DNA of 64,000 nucleotides from Mytilinidion resinicola (taxonomy: Eukaryota; Ascomycota; Dothideomycetes; Mytilinidiales; Mytilinidiaceae): contig NW_022985451.1 of the NCBI RefSeq assembly GCF_010093595.1, forward strand, positions 1,081,715 to 1,145,714, read 5' to 3'. Below are positions 23,223 to 33,717 of the stretch, piece by piece. The notes under the pieces are model-generated. The model was not told where the DNA came from. It was given only the letters and a program-made list of their open reading frames with translations, and searched no databases. A program made the position numbers and the translations under genes. Numbering within the stretch: the stretch's first letter is position 1; the number at the start of each line of letters is the position of its first letter.

Positions 23223-25477
23223 TCAAAGTCCGGCCTTCATGTTCTCTATCTGCCACTTATTTAGAGTTTCAAGCGACTCCTCTGTGTGAGGATGCTGAGG
23301 GCCAAGAATCTGTTCTTGTAGCTGGCAGCACTTTCGCATTAGTGAAATGGCATCTTCGTTGCGGCTTTGAGACTTCAATATGTGTGCTAGGTTAGCCATA
23401 CTAGTCAGCGTGGAAGGATGCTCCTCCCCAAGCACCCTCTTTCTTGTCTCCATCACTTGCAACCCTAGCTCTTCGGCCTCCTTCCACCGCCCTTGATTCC
23501 AGTACGTTGACGCCAGGTTGGCCATGCTGGTCAGCGTGGAAGGATGCTCCTTCCCAAGAACCCTTAAACTCTTCTCCATCACTTGCACGTCTAGCTCTTC
23601 GGCCTCCTTCCACCGCCCTTGATTCCTGTACGTTGACGCCAGGTTGGCCATGCTGGTCAGCGTGTCTGGATGCTCCTCCCCAAGCACTCTCTTTCTCGTC
23701 TCCATCACTTGCATCCCTAGCTCTTCGGCCTCCTTCCACCGGCCCCTAAAATTGTATGCTAACGCTACCATTGCCATACTACTTAACGTGTCCTTATGCT
23801 CTTCACCAAGAAGGGTTTTCCTGACTTTCATTGACCTTATTGACATCTTCTCCGCGTTAATAGGAGTTCCTCTTGCCCAGGCATACCATGCTGCATGGTA
23901 AGATAGGAGAGCCCACTCCCCAAGCGAATCTTCGCCCTCTGGCTGCTGCGCTAATGCCGATTTCGCATGAGGAAAATACGTTTGGCATATCGGCCAATTC
24001 CCGTAGGACCCATCCGGAAACCCGATGCAAATATTCTTAATATACTGCTGCCTCCATTCTTCTAGTTGTCCCTGACCTTCCAGCCACTTCCGCGTGGCCA
24101 GCTGCACCAGCATGTGCATTTCAAACGTAGTCGGATCTTTAGTAAGGGAGATGAACGAGTAGTCTCTTAATATAAGAATATCATCTTCAAACCCGTCGTC
24201 GGCGCTAGCTTCCGACCCGCTATCTTCATCATCCCTCTCTTTACGGTCTTCACTATGCGCCCTCGAGTTTTCGTGTCTGTTTCCCGTTTCACTTTGAGGC
24301 CGAATCAGAGCTTCAGGAATCCCTTGTCGGTCAAAAAAGCTCATGAGTGAAAGCAGGCCAGCTGCCGACCGCCTGGTCTGAAATATGTAGTCGAACGATA
24401 TTTGCCACGTTATAAGAATAGAGTTTTTAGCCTGCCAGTCTCTGTAAATATGACCTGCATCGTAGTCTAAGAGACTCGTCTTTGCCCTGTCACTCCTCTG
24501 GAACTTCTCAATATATTGCCGTACCGAAAATCGTGATGCTCTTGCCTTGATGTACGCAGCCGCCTGGATGAGAGCAAGGGGCATAAACTCGAGTGCAGCC
24601 GCTAGCTCCGCAATATCCTTCTTGTTACTTTGCTTTCCTAGCTTTGTTTCAATAAGCGCCAGCGCCTGCCTCTCATCCATTAGTTCCACATCGATTATGT
24701 TTCTCTCTCCCACCAGTTTCAGCGCTATGTCCCTGCTTCGCGTCGTAACGAGGACCGTCCCATTTCCGCTGCAAGGTAAGCATCGCAAGAGTGGTTGCGC
24801 TATACCGCTATTTAGGCCTCCTTCCTGCGCTCTCTGGCTCGTGGTTTAAGGCTTGAGAGGGAAGTCGGCATCATCAACGTTGTCGAGGACAAGCACCCAC
24901 TTTCCCTTTTTTTCATCGTGAAGCCAATCGTAGACGAGCTGGAAGATATTTGCCTTGGGATTCCTGCGGCCGGTAATCTTGACTTGGTCTGCAACTTGCC
25001 GAAAACTTTGCTCAAATCGGGCGGCGTTGCTGCCGTGCACCCAGAAAACCCACGTATCTGGCGATTTCTTTCTAACTTGGTAGGAGTGTTCGATTGCAAG
25101 TTGCGACTTCCTTCGCGCAGGTCAGCAGGCAATTAAGCTGGAGGCCTTTAGAATAGTACCCCACTCCGACCAGACCAACAAGCGCAGCCCTAGATGCTGG
25201 CACGGATAGTTTTTCGCAAATCTGATCGAGTAGCGTTCCGCGGTTGACAAAGTCAAGGTCTTGGGGAAAGGGGACGTTGGCCGATGGGCTCGGAGGGGTC
25301 TCTGGTCGTTCTGGGCACGGGAGCTTGCTGTTAGCACCGTCGAGCTTGGGCTCCTCTGCTCTAGAGTAACGTACCAGGCGGGAGGTGGATCTCAGCGCTG
25401 ATTGGGCCGTAGCTTTGCCCCACTTCAAAGCCGTGGTTGCTGTCGCCGAAGGCAATCGTCGCGCTTCCTTGAGCCAT
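23223..25477 (-). pseudogene. NB-ARC/TPR NLR with N-terminal amyloid-type motif, in-frame stop
   Basis: Minus-strand exons 25477-25375, 25310-25160 and 25110-23223 join through 64 and 49 bp introns. The N-terminus (residues ~10-27, FGDSNHGFEVGQSYGPIS) is an amyloid-type signalling motif. NB-ARC follows: VPFPQDLDFVNRG, Walker A GLVGVGKSQ (completed by the second splice), VLVLDNVDDADF, TVLVTTRSRD and ALEFMPLAL. At least four 42-residue TPR units (LGEEHPDTLTSMANLA type) close the protein. A TAA at 24848-24846 lies in the NB-ARC domain between the Walker B and RNBS-B parts. The frame is open on both sides for hundreds of bases, and no intron can remove it. The architecture matches the PNT1 class (PP-motif, NB-ARC, TPR), which activates a HeLo-like effector by amyloid templating. 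The stop probably kills it unless read through. Confidence 0.85.
23405..23790 (-). repeat. Tandem 126 bp TPR-coding units
   Basis: The anchor TCAGCG(T) recurs at 23405, 23531 and 23657, and a divergent fourth unit lies near 23783: exactly 126 bp, or 42 residues, per unit. The first three are nearly identical at DNA level, including silent sites, which points to recent duplication or concerted evolution of the NLR sensor region. Confidence 0.9.
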
Positions 25478-25672
25478 TTTCAACGTGCTGGTAGAGAATC
25501 GTTGTAGTTGCGGAGTTGAGGGTCGCAGGCTGCCATCCTTGGCATGTGCTCAGCTCAGCTCAACCTCGCGCCCTCGCAGACTTCTCCACCTCTTCACCTA
25601 CACTAGCATTAATAGACTTACGAACGAATACTCGACTTCTAGCTTGAAATTCTTGGTACTCGTTTAAAAATT
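25478..25672. promoter_or_regulatory. Shared divergent promoter of NLR and effector
   Basis: Only 195 bp separate the two divergent ATGs, so the NLR and the HeLo-like effector probably share regulatory DNA. Divergent close pairing is typical of fungal NLR/effector amyloid pairs. No individual binding site was recognised. Confidence 0.55.
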
Positions 25673-26568
25673 ATGCCTGACCTGCTTAGCGTTGCGGCGA
25701 GTATCGTTGGCATTACTGTCCCCGCTCTGCACGGTACACGGCTTCTTTTGGATGACCTTAACAAGATCGTCGATGCCCCAAACGTCGTCCAAACCCTGAG
25801 AGAAGATATAGCGTCAGTTGGAATGGCCCTGCAATCGCTTCAGACTATTAAAGACCCTGAATGGGAGAACCTTGGTGAAACGATAGCCAATCAGTCAAAA
25901 GCAACGATTAGGAACTGCGAAAGACTGTGTAGCATGTTCCGGGGCAACCTACAACGCTGGACAAAGCATTCTGAAGGAAGACTGTCATGGCATGATAGGG
26001 CCAAAGTTGGCTTCTTCAAAGAGCGTCAGATTAAAGCCATGTCTGAGCAACTTCAGAGCTGCAAGATCGCTTTTAACTCAGCAGTTGGTACAGCAACCTT
26101 GTATGTACCACCTATAAGCATTCGGGACCTCCTAAAAAGATGATGTTAATCAAATTGCACAGGTATAGCTCCATCCGCCACACTCATATTACTGAAGAAA
26201 TAAGAAAGACGATTTCAACGAACGAGGCAGAGATCTCTAAGGCTATCACATTGACAGCTTCGCAGCTGGCAGACGTGGAGGCTGCTTTACGAGAGGCACG
26301 CCTTACAGTCCCTACACATGATCAGGGTCAAAACAATGAGGATATAATAAGTTCAGTTAAGCAAGTTGAAGAGGAACAGGCGGCACTTAGCTGTTCGCGG
26401 AAATTGCTCGAAGAGTTACTGTCAAAGGCACGAGAGGATGTTATAGCAAAAGCTGCGAGTGAAAGTCAGGAACGGTTAACACGAGTGACATTTGGGAACA
26501 ATAACAGCGGCTTTCAGGTAGGGATCATCAACGGTCCTATCAGTGGGATCAGTTTTGGAGGAAAGTGA
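25673..26568 (+). CDS. HeLo-like cell-death effector with C-terminal amyloid-type motif (HELLP-like)
   Basis: Exons 25673-26100 and 26163-26568 join through a 62 bp GT-AG intron, giving about 277 residues. The N-terminal ~230 residues are a helical HeLo-like domain (start MPDLLSVAASIVGITVPALH; later YSSIRHTHITEEIRKTI after the splice). This domain resembles the N-terminal domain that in HELLP proteins forms membrane-attacking assemblies. The last 25 residues hold FGNNNSGFQVGIINGPIS (~253-270), close to the PP pseudo-palindrome (NxGxQxGxNxG) and matching the N-terminus of the divergent NLR. The known model is that the activated NLR templates the effector motif into an amyloid and frees the HeLo-like domain to act at the plasma membrane. 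The frame is intact even though its NLR partner is interrupted, so it may answer to another NLR or be silent. Confidence 0.8.
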
Positions 26569-26594
26569 ACATGTTTCGGCGAGATAATAAGCTT

Positions 26595-27297
26595 CTTGAG
26601 CGTGGTTATCTATTTGTAACGTAATTACAAAAGGTCACTACCCTAAGCAGGGAGGGCGGCCGACCCGCACCGACTATACCCTTGTGAGGTGGCGATTCTG
26701 TAGTTGTTCTCAGATAGTTGAGTTGGTTGACTGGAGGCGTGGCCAAGTTGAATTACAAGGCTGGGGGCTGACGTTGGCCCGCTTGCCGAGACCCTGCACA
26801 GCCACAGGCTTAACAGCCACCGTAAGTAAACTACGCCCTGATGATTGATTATATGAGGCAGGGTTGTTCTCCACTAGCCCGAATTGGTGATCGCTTCTTT
26901 TGGAGGTACCAACCTGCCTGGCGACCTTGCATGAATTTGCGCGCTATAGTAGACACCAGGCTGATGATGACTTCCCAGCATCATAGCGAGGTTTTGATGC
27001 TCGGATAAGACCCTGCTATTAGTATTTAGAGTGGTAAGAGCTCTATAGTGGTTCTGTGGGGAGAGAAGTTTGTTATGCTATAAAAGAAGGCTCTCTACAA
27101 ATTAGGCTTAAAAGCGAGGATGTGAACGTAACTTTTAGGTGAGAGGGGGTCCTGGATGTTTATGAATAGCCACAGTACACGACTTATATAGAACTATTGC
27201 AGATACCGACGTGTGCACAAAGTGTGAGTTGCTTAAAGTCAAAGTACCCCTCATATTTCTCGGCACGGTGGGTTTCTCGGCACGCAGGGATGGTCGT
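26595..27297. repeat. Right arm of long inverted repeat
   Basis: Reverse complement of the left arm over about 700 bp, with the outer end at 27297 followed by TA. It begins shortly after the effector stop codon at 26568. No protein-coding frame is convincing in it. Confidence 0.85.
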
Positions 27298-27299
27298 TA

Positions 27300-28497
27300 G
27301 TTTATTGCATCCTCATTTTTTCTTTCTTCTATCTGCTCTCTGTCATTGCCGACGTGGAATAGGCTCCGGTCACGTGACAATCACTGGTGCCAAGCGATAA
27401 AGTCTGCGCAGCAGCAACTCGACTTCAGCAGCGAGAAGGGCTGTTCGGAGCTTCAAAAATAAAAGTAGTACAGTTCTGTGCTTTCGAAATAGGCAGCTAT
27501 GGGGCATATGGACTGGTGGGAAAGCAAAAGGGTAAAAGTAGAAGTCAATGGATTTGGAGCAGTGTCAACTTTGGAAAAGCTTACTCTCATGTGGTGGAAG
27601 TAGAAGAGTTTGGAGGCGATAACAAGATGAAAATGTCGTGCACCGTCAAACTACAACGATGCTTATAAGCTACCTCTATTAACGTTTCTATTCTTCGATA
27701 CTGAGGCTAAAGGCCCTGATTTGGTAACTGTGTTGAATATCACAACTCTGCCCCGAGACCTTCCAACTTTAATTGACGCTGGTACTCGCCATCATCATCT
27801 TTCTTTGCTTCCTTCCACTCCATTCCTCGCGGTCCTCGTCCGTTTCGCACACCACCCCAGCAGCCATCATGCCATTCGATTATGTCTTTTACTCTCCCCA
27901 TGAAACCGCTGGAGGTGATTTTTCTGCACTCCCACCCCGCAACCATGAAATGGCTCCGCGAACGTTTTAACTCTCCGCCATTTGCCCATCCCTTCCTACA
28001 TTTTCCACTCCACCGCCTCCCCCAGCCATCAAAGTCCAGGGCCACAGGTCTGACTGCCTGCCATCTGTTTGCGGCAAGTCGGTTTTTGCACACCACCCAC
28101 ACAGCCATTAAGCCGCGTTGAGTAACGATTTGACTTCCCCATGAAGAATGTCGGAGCAACTGTTTGCACACCACCCAGCTCCCCCGAACTATGGTTGTCA
28201 TTGTTGTCTATTTTGCTCCCCGAGACCCTCCGTACCTTCTGCCGAGTCCGGAGGGCAGCTTCGGCTGAGACTTTATACCTCCTTGGAAGGGGAATTCGTA
28301 AGGGTCTCGTGAGTAACACGTGATTTTGGTTTTCAGAAGAGTGTATACTAAGCTATCCGCACGTGATTAATTCCGGAGCTCTTGATGCAGTCTGGATTGA
28401 GATGAGAAAGCAACAGAAAGTAACGACCGTCAATCTCAGGATACAAGCGGATTTTGAAAGAAGAAGGTAGTTACACCCTATGCATAAACAATTCAAT
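27300..28497. other. Intergenic region with short direct repeats
   Basis: No supported gene. A motif of the form TTTGCACACCACCC occurs near 27845 (variant), 28085 and 28162, each followed by related bases, suggesting a short degraded repeat family. Open frames crossing it on the minus strand have odd composition and no motif. Confidence 0.45.
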
Positions 28498-29400
28498 TCA
28501 TCTAAGCTGCCCATCCACGAGACTGTCAAAAACTTGTTGACTCCGATTTTGAGGGTCGAATTTATCTCCTTGAAGCTCTCTCCGAGTCTTCTCTGCGTTC
28601 TCCAGTAGCTCTGCGGCTACCTTGCCATCTTTTTCTAGCATAGATAAAGCATACATGACTCGAGCTTGTTCACATGCTGCGGTTTCTCGGAATACATGGA
28701 TATCGAGACTCTCTCGAAGCTTCGTTCTGGAGTCAAGATTATTAAAATGCTTGTTCGTGTTAGAACGCGCACGGGTATATCTTACCTAGCTTCATCTTGT
28801 CTCCTTGATCAGCAGGAATAAGGCCCTGCTTGAACAAGCAAATGGCATGAAGAAGGTTCCTGAAGTCCTTGCGTTTTTCCATGGCATCGACCGTAGCCTG
28901 GAACTCATCTCTGGCCGAGCTAAGCTTCTTCTCCGCTCGAAAGAGTAGAGCTCGATAGTATTTGATACTGAAAAGTCAGAAAGTATTTTGGGACTATGGA
29001 GGGTTTGTAGGGGAGGGAAAGCCTTACTGTATCGCAAAATTTGCATCAGTGTTGTCTTTGTCTGCTTTATTAATTCTGTTTTTGGCCTCCTCAAATCTAC
29101 CAAGTTTAATGCAAATACGGCCTAGATTCAGCTCATTCAGCACTACGGCGCCGTTGTTCTGCCTCGGTAGCATCGCGGTGGCATCTGAGTGCATCTTGAA
29201 AGCCGTTTCGGCAGAACCCATACTCAAATGCAAGTTTCCTAGATTGTTCATGATGGAATACAGGTCAGCATTCAGGCCTTCCAGGATACCGCGACATTCT
29301 TCCATGATAGCCAAGGCATCACTGAAGTTTCCTCGTTGGGCCCAGACACGGCCAACGTTGCTGCATAGCCGAGCAAATGAATTCGGATGTCGATCTCAGA
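28498..29400 (-). pseudogene. TPR-repeat fragment of an NLR-type gene
   Basis: Minus-strand sequence reads NVGRVWAQRGNFSDALAIM, then SIMNNLGNLHLSMG and LNELNLGRICIKLGRFEEAKN, all TPR helices, continuing across a 60 bp intron (29027-28968) into YYRALLFRAEKK and later LRESLDIHVFRETAACEQ, ending at the TGA at 28498. The 5' side lacks a clear start or any nucleotide-binding domain. At the last intron (28785-28727) the phases disagree by one base, and a stop precedes NSFARLC upstream, so I treat it as a truncated relic. It lies just downstream of the NLR relic, on the same strand, and could be a detached tail of a related gene. Confidence 0.55.
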
Positions 29401-29840
29401 CACAATCAGCTGTTGCATTACGCGGTGAAGGGATTGACTGGTTATCCATTTGACACAATCGGCAGATGGCAGCTTCCAGGAAGTCCCCGTCCAAGGGATT
29501 GGCTCTATTTTCCAGATATTGGAGGTGAGTCTACATTTCCAACCGAAATACATCGTATAGCTAACCATTAGATATCATAGCGTATTCCCAATCTCCGGTC
29601 TACGGCACTACGAATAGTACAGTGCAGTATATTTGCTCAGAATCAGAAGCGCGGATCCTTTGTAAACGGTACCTACTGGACAAGATGGCATCTACTAGCT
29701 TAGACTACTAGTGATTTTGATGGTAAGCGTTTGAAAAAGTAGCGATGGGATCGGTGCATTGTTTATGAGTCAGTCTTCAAAATGTGTACGCTGGAATGAA
29801 CTCAAGATGGAAAGAAGCATCATAGTACCCATTTCTAGCC

Positions 29841-32800
29841 TTAGAGTGATACATCATTCGACGTTACACCTAGCTCACTTCCCCGATAGTATGGAGCAAC
29901 TTGGATATTGTAATTTCGCTCGGTGTCCGGAGGCTCCCCAAGGAGAGGTTTCTGAATGCTTTTTCTTTCTTTCTCCGGTTCCTCATGGATCCTTCTTGAT
30001 TCTTGTTCATCTGATCCCTCCCGGCGCAGGCTTAGAGCTTCGGCGTATTTCCTTTTGACACGCGCTACCTCCTCTCCATCGCCTTTGACATTCCGGTTCA
30101 ATTCGGCAAGTTCTAGTGCCTTTTTGAGGTGCTGACTGCGACTCGTTAACGTCTTGAAAGCCACACGTTTCGAGTAAGTTAGGCTTACACGGCAAGATCA
30201 AGATTTCTTTGGGCTACGTGTACACAGTCCACCTTGTATAGAGCGGCGACAGTCTGCATACTTGAAGCGCCTTCGGATGAGTAAATCATACATGCTCTTG
30301 TGTAGCATAGCGTAGCTTGAGCGATCTCGCCTTTTCGGTAATGTAAGTGGCCCATGATGAAATCCACACTGCAAGTATTGGTCATGTTTGGCGGTTGGAT
30401 ATGGCAGAGGCATACTCTGCATCGTAGAATGTATCCTCCCCAAATTCGTCAACTGCAGCCTGGCGGCTTATGCCTAAATTTTGAATCGCTTTGTCGTACT
30501 CGCCCTTTTGAATAAAGGCTTCTGCGATGTTAGAATGGCGAATGTTGATTATCTGTTTTCGTTCATACTCGGGCTTCATCATGTCAATCCTTAGAGCCTT
30601 TGTGTTATGATTCGATCTCGTCATCCCATCTACAATCACATTGATATGTGTTGCCAATATTGTTGTACGAATTTGCCAATCCTTCGTGATCTTCAGAAAA
30701 CAGATTCTTCCTTACACGAAGACATTCGTTGTGATATTGGTACGCTTGCTTGATGTTGTTCCTTGTTACGATAATGCCGGCAGTGTTTAGTAAACTCGCG
30801 TACTCCGGGGAGTTTTTGTCTCTGCATATCTCAAACCCGAATTGAACGAGAACATCGTTTTGATTGTAGTCTCCGATGTCTCGAAGGTACCTGTACAAGT
30901 TAACGAAGGTTCTATACACTGTTGACGGTCATAATTACCATGCGCAACTGTCTAGACACTTCACAAGCTCATCAAACTCATTGTCGGATCTTGACTTGCA
31001 TTTCTCCGTTTCGTAGAATTGGCAGAGCGCTACGACGTGGGAGGCAAAACTCTCGCATTGTTTCCAAACGTGTCTGAATGAAAGTCCATTCACAAGTTTT
31101 GGAAAAGCTTCATATAGCAGTTTCGCTGCAGTCATGAAGCTCTCTCTTCTCTCTTCGACACTCAAAGTGCTGTGGAACTCGACCTGAATGACTCCGTGTA
31201 CGTAGAGATACGATGTCTCTGGTTTGGCTCTCACTAGTGACGCTTTCAGCAGGGCTTCGACTTCTATTTGTAGGCTACGGGAATTAGTGCAGTAACATAT
31301 GGTTTGGCTAGACTCAATTACTCACTCCCATTCGTCCCGGCAGAATTCCAGCGACTCAGGCACATTTTCTGAGTTCTCAAGTTGGAATAGTGACAGTGGA
31401 ATGGCATCTGGCCCGATGATACATAGAACGCGGAAAAGTTCCCGCGCCGATGTGCCGTTGAGACTCTTGAAAGAATACTGGTATGCGCCGTGGAGGCCTC
31501 CGCGCGAATAGAATGGTTGAAGATGCAGATCCTTATCCGATTGTGCGTGAACTCTCGGCGTATATTTGACGTAGAGATCAAAAAACTTTGCCACCGATTA
31601 TGACTTCTGCCTGATGTTCATGGCCATGATTACCAGAGCTAAAGGCAGGCCACCCAGTCTTCCCGTCAATTCTTCGGTGGCAGCCTCTTCTGCGGCTGGA
31701 TACTGTTCCCTGTGAATAGTTTGGAATATTTATTCTTTGGACTCCGCCTCGGTCAATATTAGAACCCGGAAGCTTTTCCACAGAGTCTCCAACAAAACAA
31801 TCTCGTGTCGAGCTGTAATGAGAAGGGAGCCTCGTGGAGTTATTGGCCAGGAATCGTTACGCAACGAAGTGAAGTGTTCATCAGTATCCACGTTATCGTA
31901 AATGACAAAAAATTCTTCGTCTAGTTCTAGTCAGAAATTGTGTTGCGAAATGAGTTACACTGACAACTCACTAATTTTGTCGAGAAACTGCAGCACCCAG
32001 TATTTGTTGTTGATGTGATTTCCGTGCCCGGTGGCTCCGGGAAGATTCAGTTCCACGGCGATGGCCGAAAAGCTTCTATCAACGGCAGCTGAATTCTCGC
32101 TATTCACCCAAAAGATGTAAGCAAGCCCACCATGTCGACGCTCCTCTGCATAATGAAGGACTAGCTGAGTTTTGCCTATGCCGCCTTCACCCCACAGCGT
32201 TGCTATTCTTCGCCGAGCCTCAGACTCGACATGATCCAAGGCTTTCCTCAGATTATCCATTTGTTCCTCACGCCCCACGAAATTTGGGACTTGTGGCATT
32301 GGTATATAGTAACATACTCTGGTGTAGCGGGATCTTCAGCCGCGTCGAGTGTTTCCGTCTCTTGGACTGACACGGGAGGGGCTGGCTGCGACACGGCTTC
32401 AGCAGGACCACGATGTTCGGCTCGTATTCGTACGTGTGTAACTCGTTTCGAGATCGCATCCAGGACGCGGTGTATTTTCTGGCTGACATCTAGCGGCCAA
32501 AGTTGCTTGGCTTTTCTAGCTGGATATCAGAAGTTAGTCAACGAGTCCAAATTTGTGGAGCGTGAATACCTACGTTCTGGATATCGGCGCACAAACTCTA
32601 CTATTTCTATGAAACAAGATGAAATGTCTACCAGCGTCTCTACGGCCTCTCTGGCTATATTTACACTACTTGGGAACTATTCAAGTCCTGCAGACCGCTG
32701 TGCAGTTTTTGAAAGAAGTCTTCAATTTCTTGTTGAAGGATGGGAATGAGGTCGTACTCAATCTTTTCAAGAAGAATCACCTAGGCTTGATCAGATAAGT

Positions 32801-33377
32801 CTTCGAAAGAGAGAAACTAGGATTTGGACCTCAAACAAGTAGCAAACTATGCCCCCGGATATTTCTAGGTCACTGGCCTGCAAAGCTTCGACAATCATGA
32901 CCCTGCGGATTGTTTGCTGTATCTCGTCCAGAAGCGGCTTCCCACTCTCGAGATATTGCTTCAGCGTAGTTTCAACACTTGCCAGGACATGGATATCAGG
33001 AAAACCCGATAATGGGGAGTAAGAGCGAACGTCGTTTGTATCTCCCCCGAGCCTCCCCACGCAGGTTGCCACTCCTTTGTTCCATATATCGAGACATTGC
33101 GCATCTCTATATGTATGTGAGCGAAAGTGCTTTTCTCTCAGTGTATCTCAACACCTACCGGTCCTCGGAGCTTTCTAGTGCGATTGAATGCGGTGCGCCA
33201 CTTCCAGCAAATGATCTGATAGATAGCGAAGAGTCCGCCATAACCGGATACAACTAGGTACGGAATGACAAGCCGCTGTTTGAGAGGTGAAACTTGATGG
33301 ATGGTTGTGGTAGGAGAGTTGTGCTCCGCCTCTCCCGAGTAGATGCCGGACGTACAAGGTGCGTTGAGTGTACTCAC
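29841..33377 (-). pseudogene. NB-ARC/TPR NLR relic
   Basis: Read from right to left: an uncertain first exon, a helical N-terminal region (IWNKGVATCVGRL ... LQASDLEISGGIVCYLFE, then VDISSCFIEIVEFVRRYP), an NB-ARC domain (FVGREEQM, Walker A GEGGIGKTQ, YDNVD, GSLLITAR, GLPLALV), then TPRs (NSYNNIGNTYQ, HLHYRKGEIAQATLCYTRA, LKKALELAELNRN) to the stop at 29841. Plausible 45-60 bp introns join most parts. Lesions: the frame shifts near 32300-32320 just before FVGRE, TAA at 31732-31730 and at 31600-31598 fall inside NB-ARC, and the frame shifts again near 30610 in a TPR. The start at 33377 is a guess. This was a typical incompatibility or immune NLR, now very probably inactive. Confidence 0.7.
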
Positions 33378-33717
33378 ATTCCATTCGTTCTAGTAAAAGG
33401 TTCGATCACTTGACTACGAGCCAAGAGCGGGGGAGGCAATGAAGGATTCGAATGACAACATATCCTCAATAGATCGAAGGACGGTCTGTGTAGGGGGCTC
33501 ACTTCTGTTTGCCTTCTATCTGCATGCCTTCTATCTGCAACGTGCACTGCCTGCCCTTACCTTACATTAGCGCAGCCCCTTTGTGCGGATTGAGACGAAG
33601 CTGCGTTTGCCGTGGCCAGTCAAGGCCATAATCTGTTTCTGGGATTGATCAAGTGCATCGCCATTTAAAACAGATCAGTCTTTTTGTTCCAAACTTGCCT
33701 CGCTGATTCCTATCAAT

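Larger units (their letters stand above)
22423..27297. mobile_element. 4.9 kb unit with long terminal inverted repeats, NLR/effector cargo
   Basis: The two ends are long imperfect inverted repeats, starting ACGTCCGTCCCTGCGTG on the left and matching the complement on the right (CACGCAGGGATGGTCGT). Both ends are flanked by TA (22421-22422 and 27298-27299), as expected for Tc1/mariner-type target duplication. Long matching blocks occur throughout the arms, for example GAGAAACCCACCGTG (22442-22456 and 27264-27278 complement) and CGCCACCTCA followed by AAGGGTATAG. Between the arms lie only two divergent genes, an NB-ARC/TPR NLR and a HeLo-like effector. No transposase is present, so the unit would be non-autonomous. 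An inverted segmental duplication flanking the pair is an alternative. TA flanks alone are weak evidence, but they coincide exactly with the end of similarity. Confidence 0.7.

Noticed and set aside
23405..23790. Regular repeats considered as a CRISPR-like array
   Set aside because: The period is 126 bp with no spacers, the repeats are coding TPR units, and the genome is eukaryotic.
22423..27297. Two separate short MITEs flanking the NLR pair instead of one long-TIR unit
   Set aside because: Each arm lacks its own inner terminal inverted repeat; the ACG...CGT end occurs only at the outer edges.
27740..28201. A 153-residue minus-strand frame rich in Trp, Gly and Lys
   Set aside because: Its length comes from translating the repeated GGGTGGTGTGCAAA motif; no plausible start context or relatives recalled.
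33400..33450. GGTTCGA-like tRNA T-arm matches
   Set aside because: No matching acceptor stem, D-arm or anticodon arm could be folded around them.
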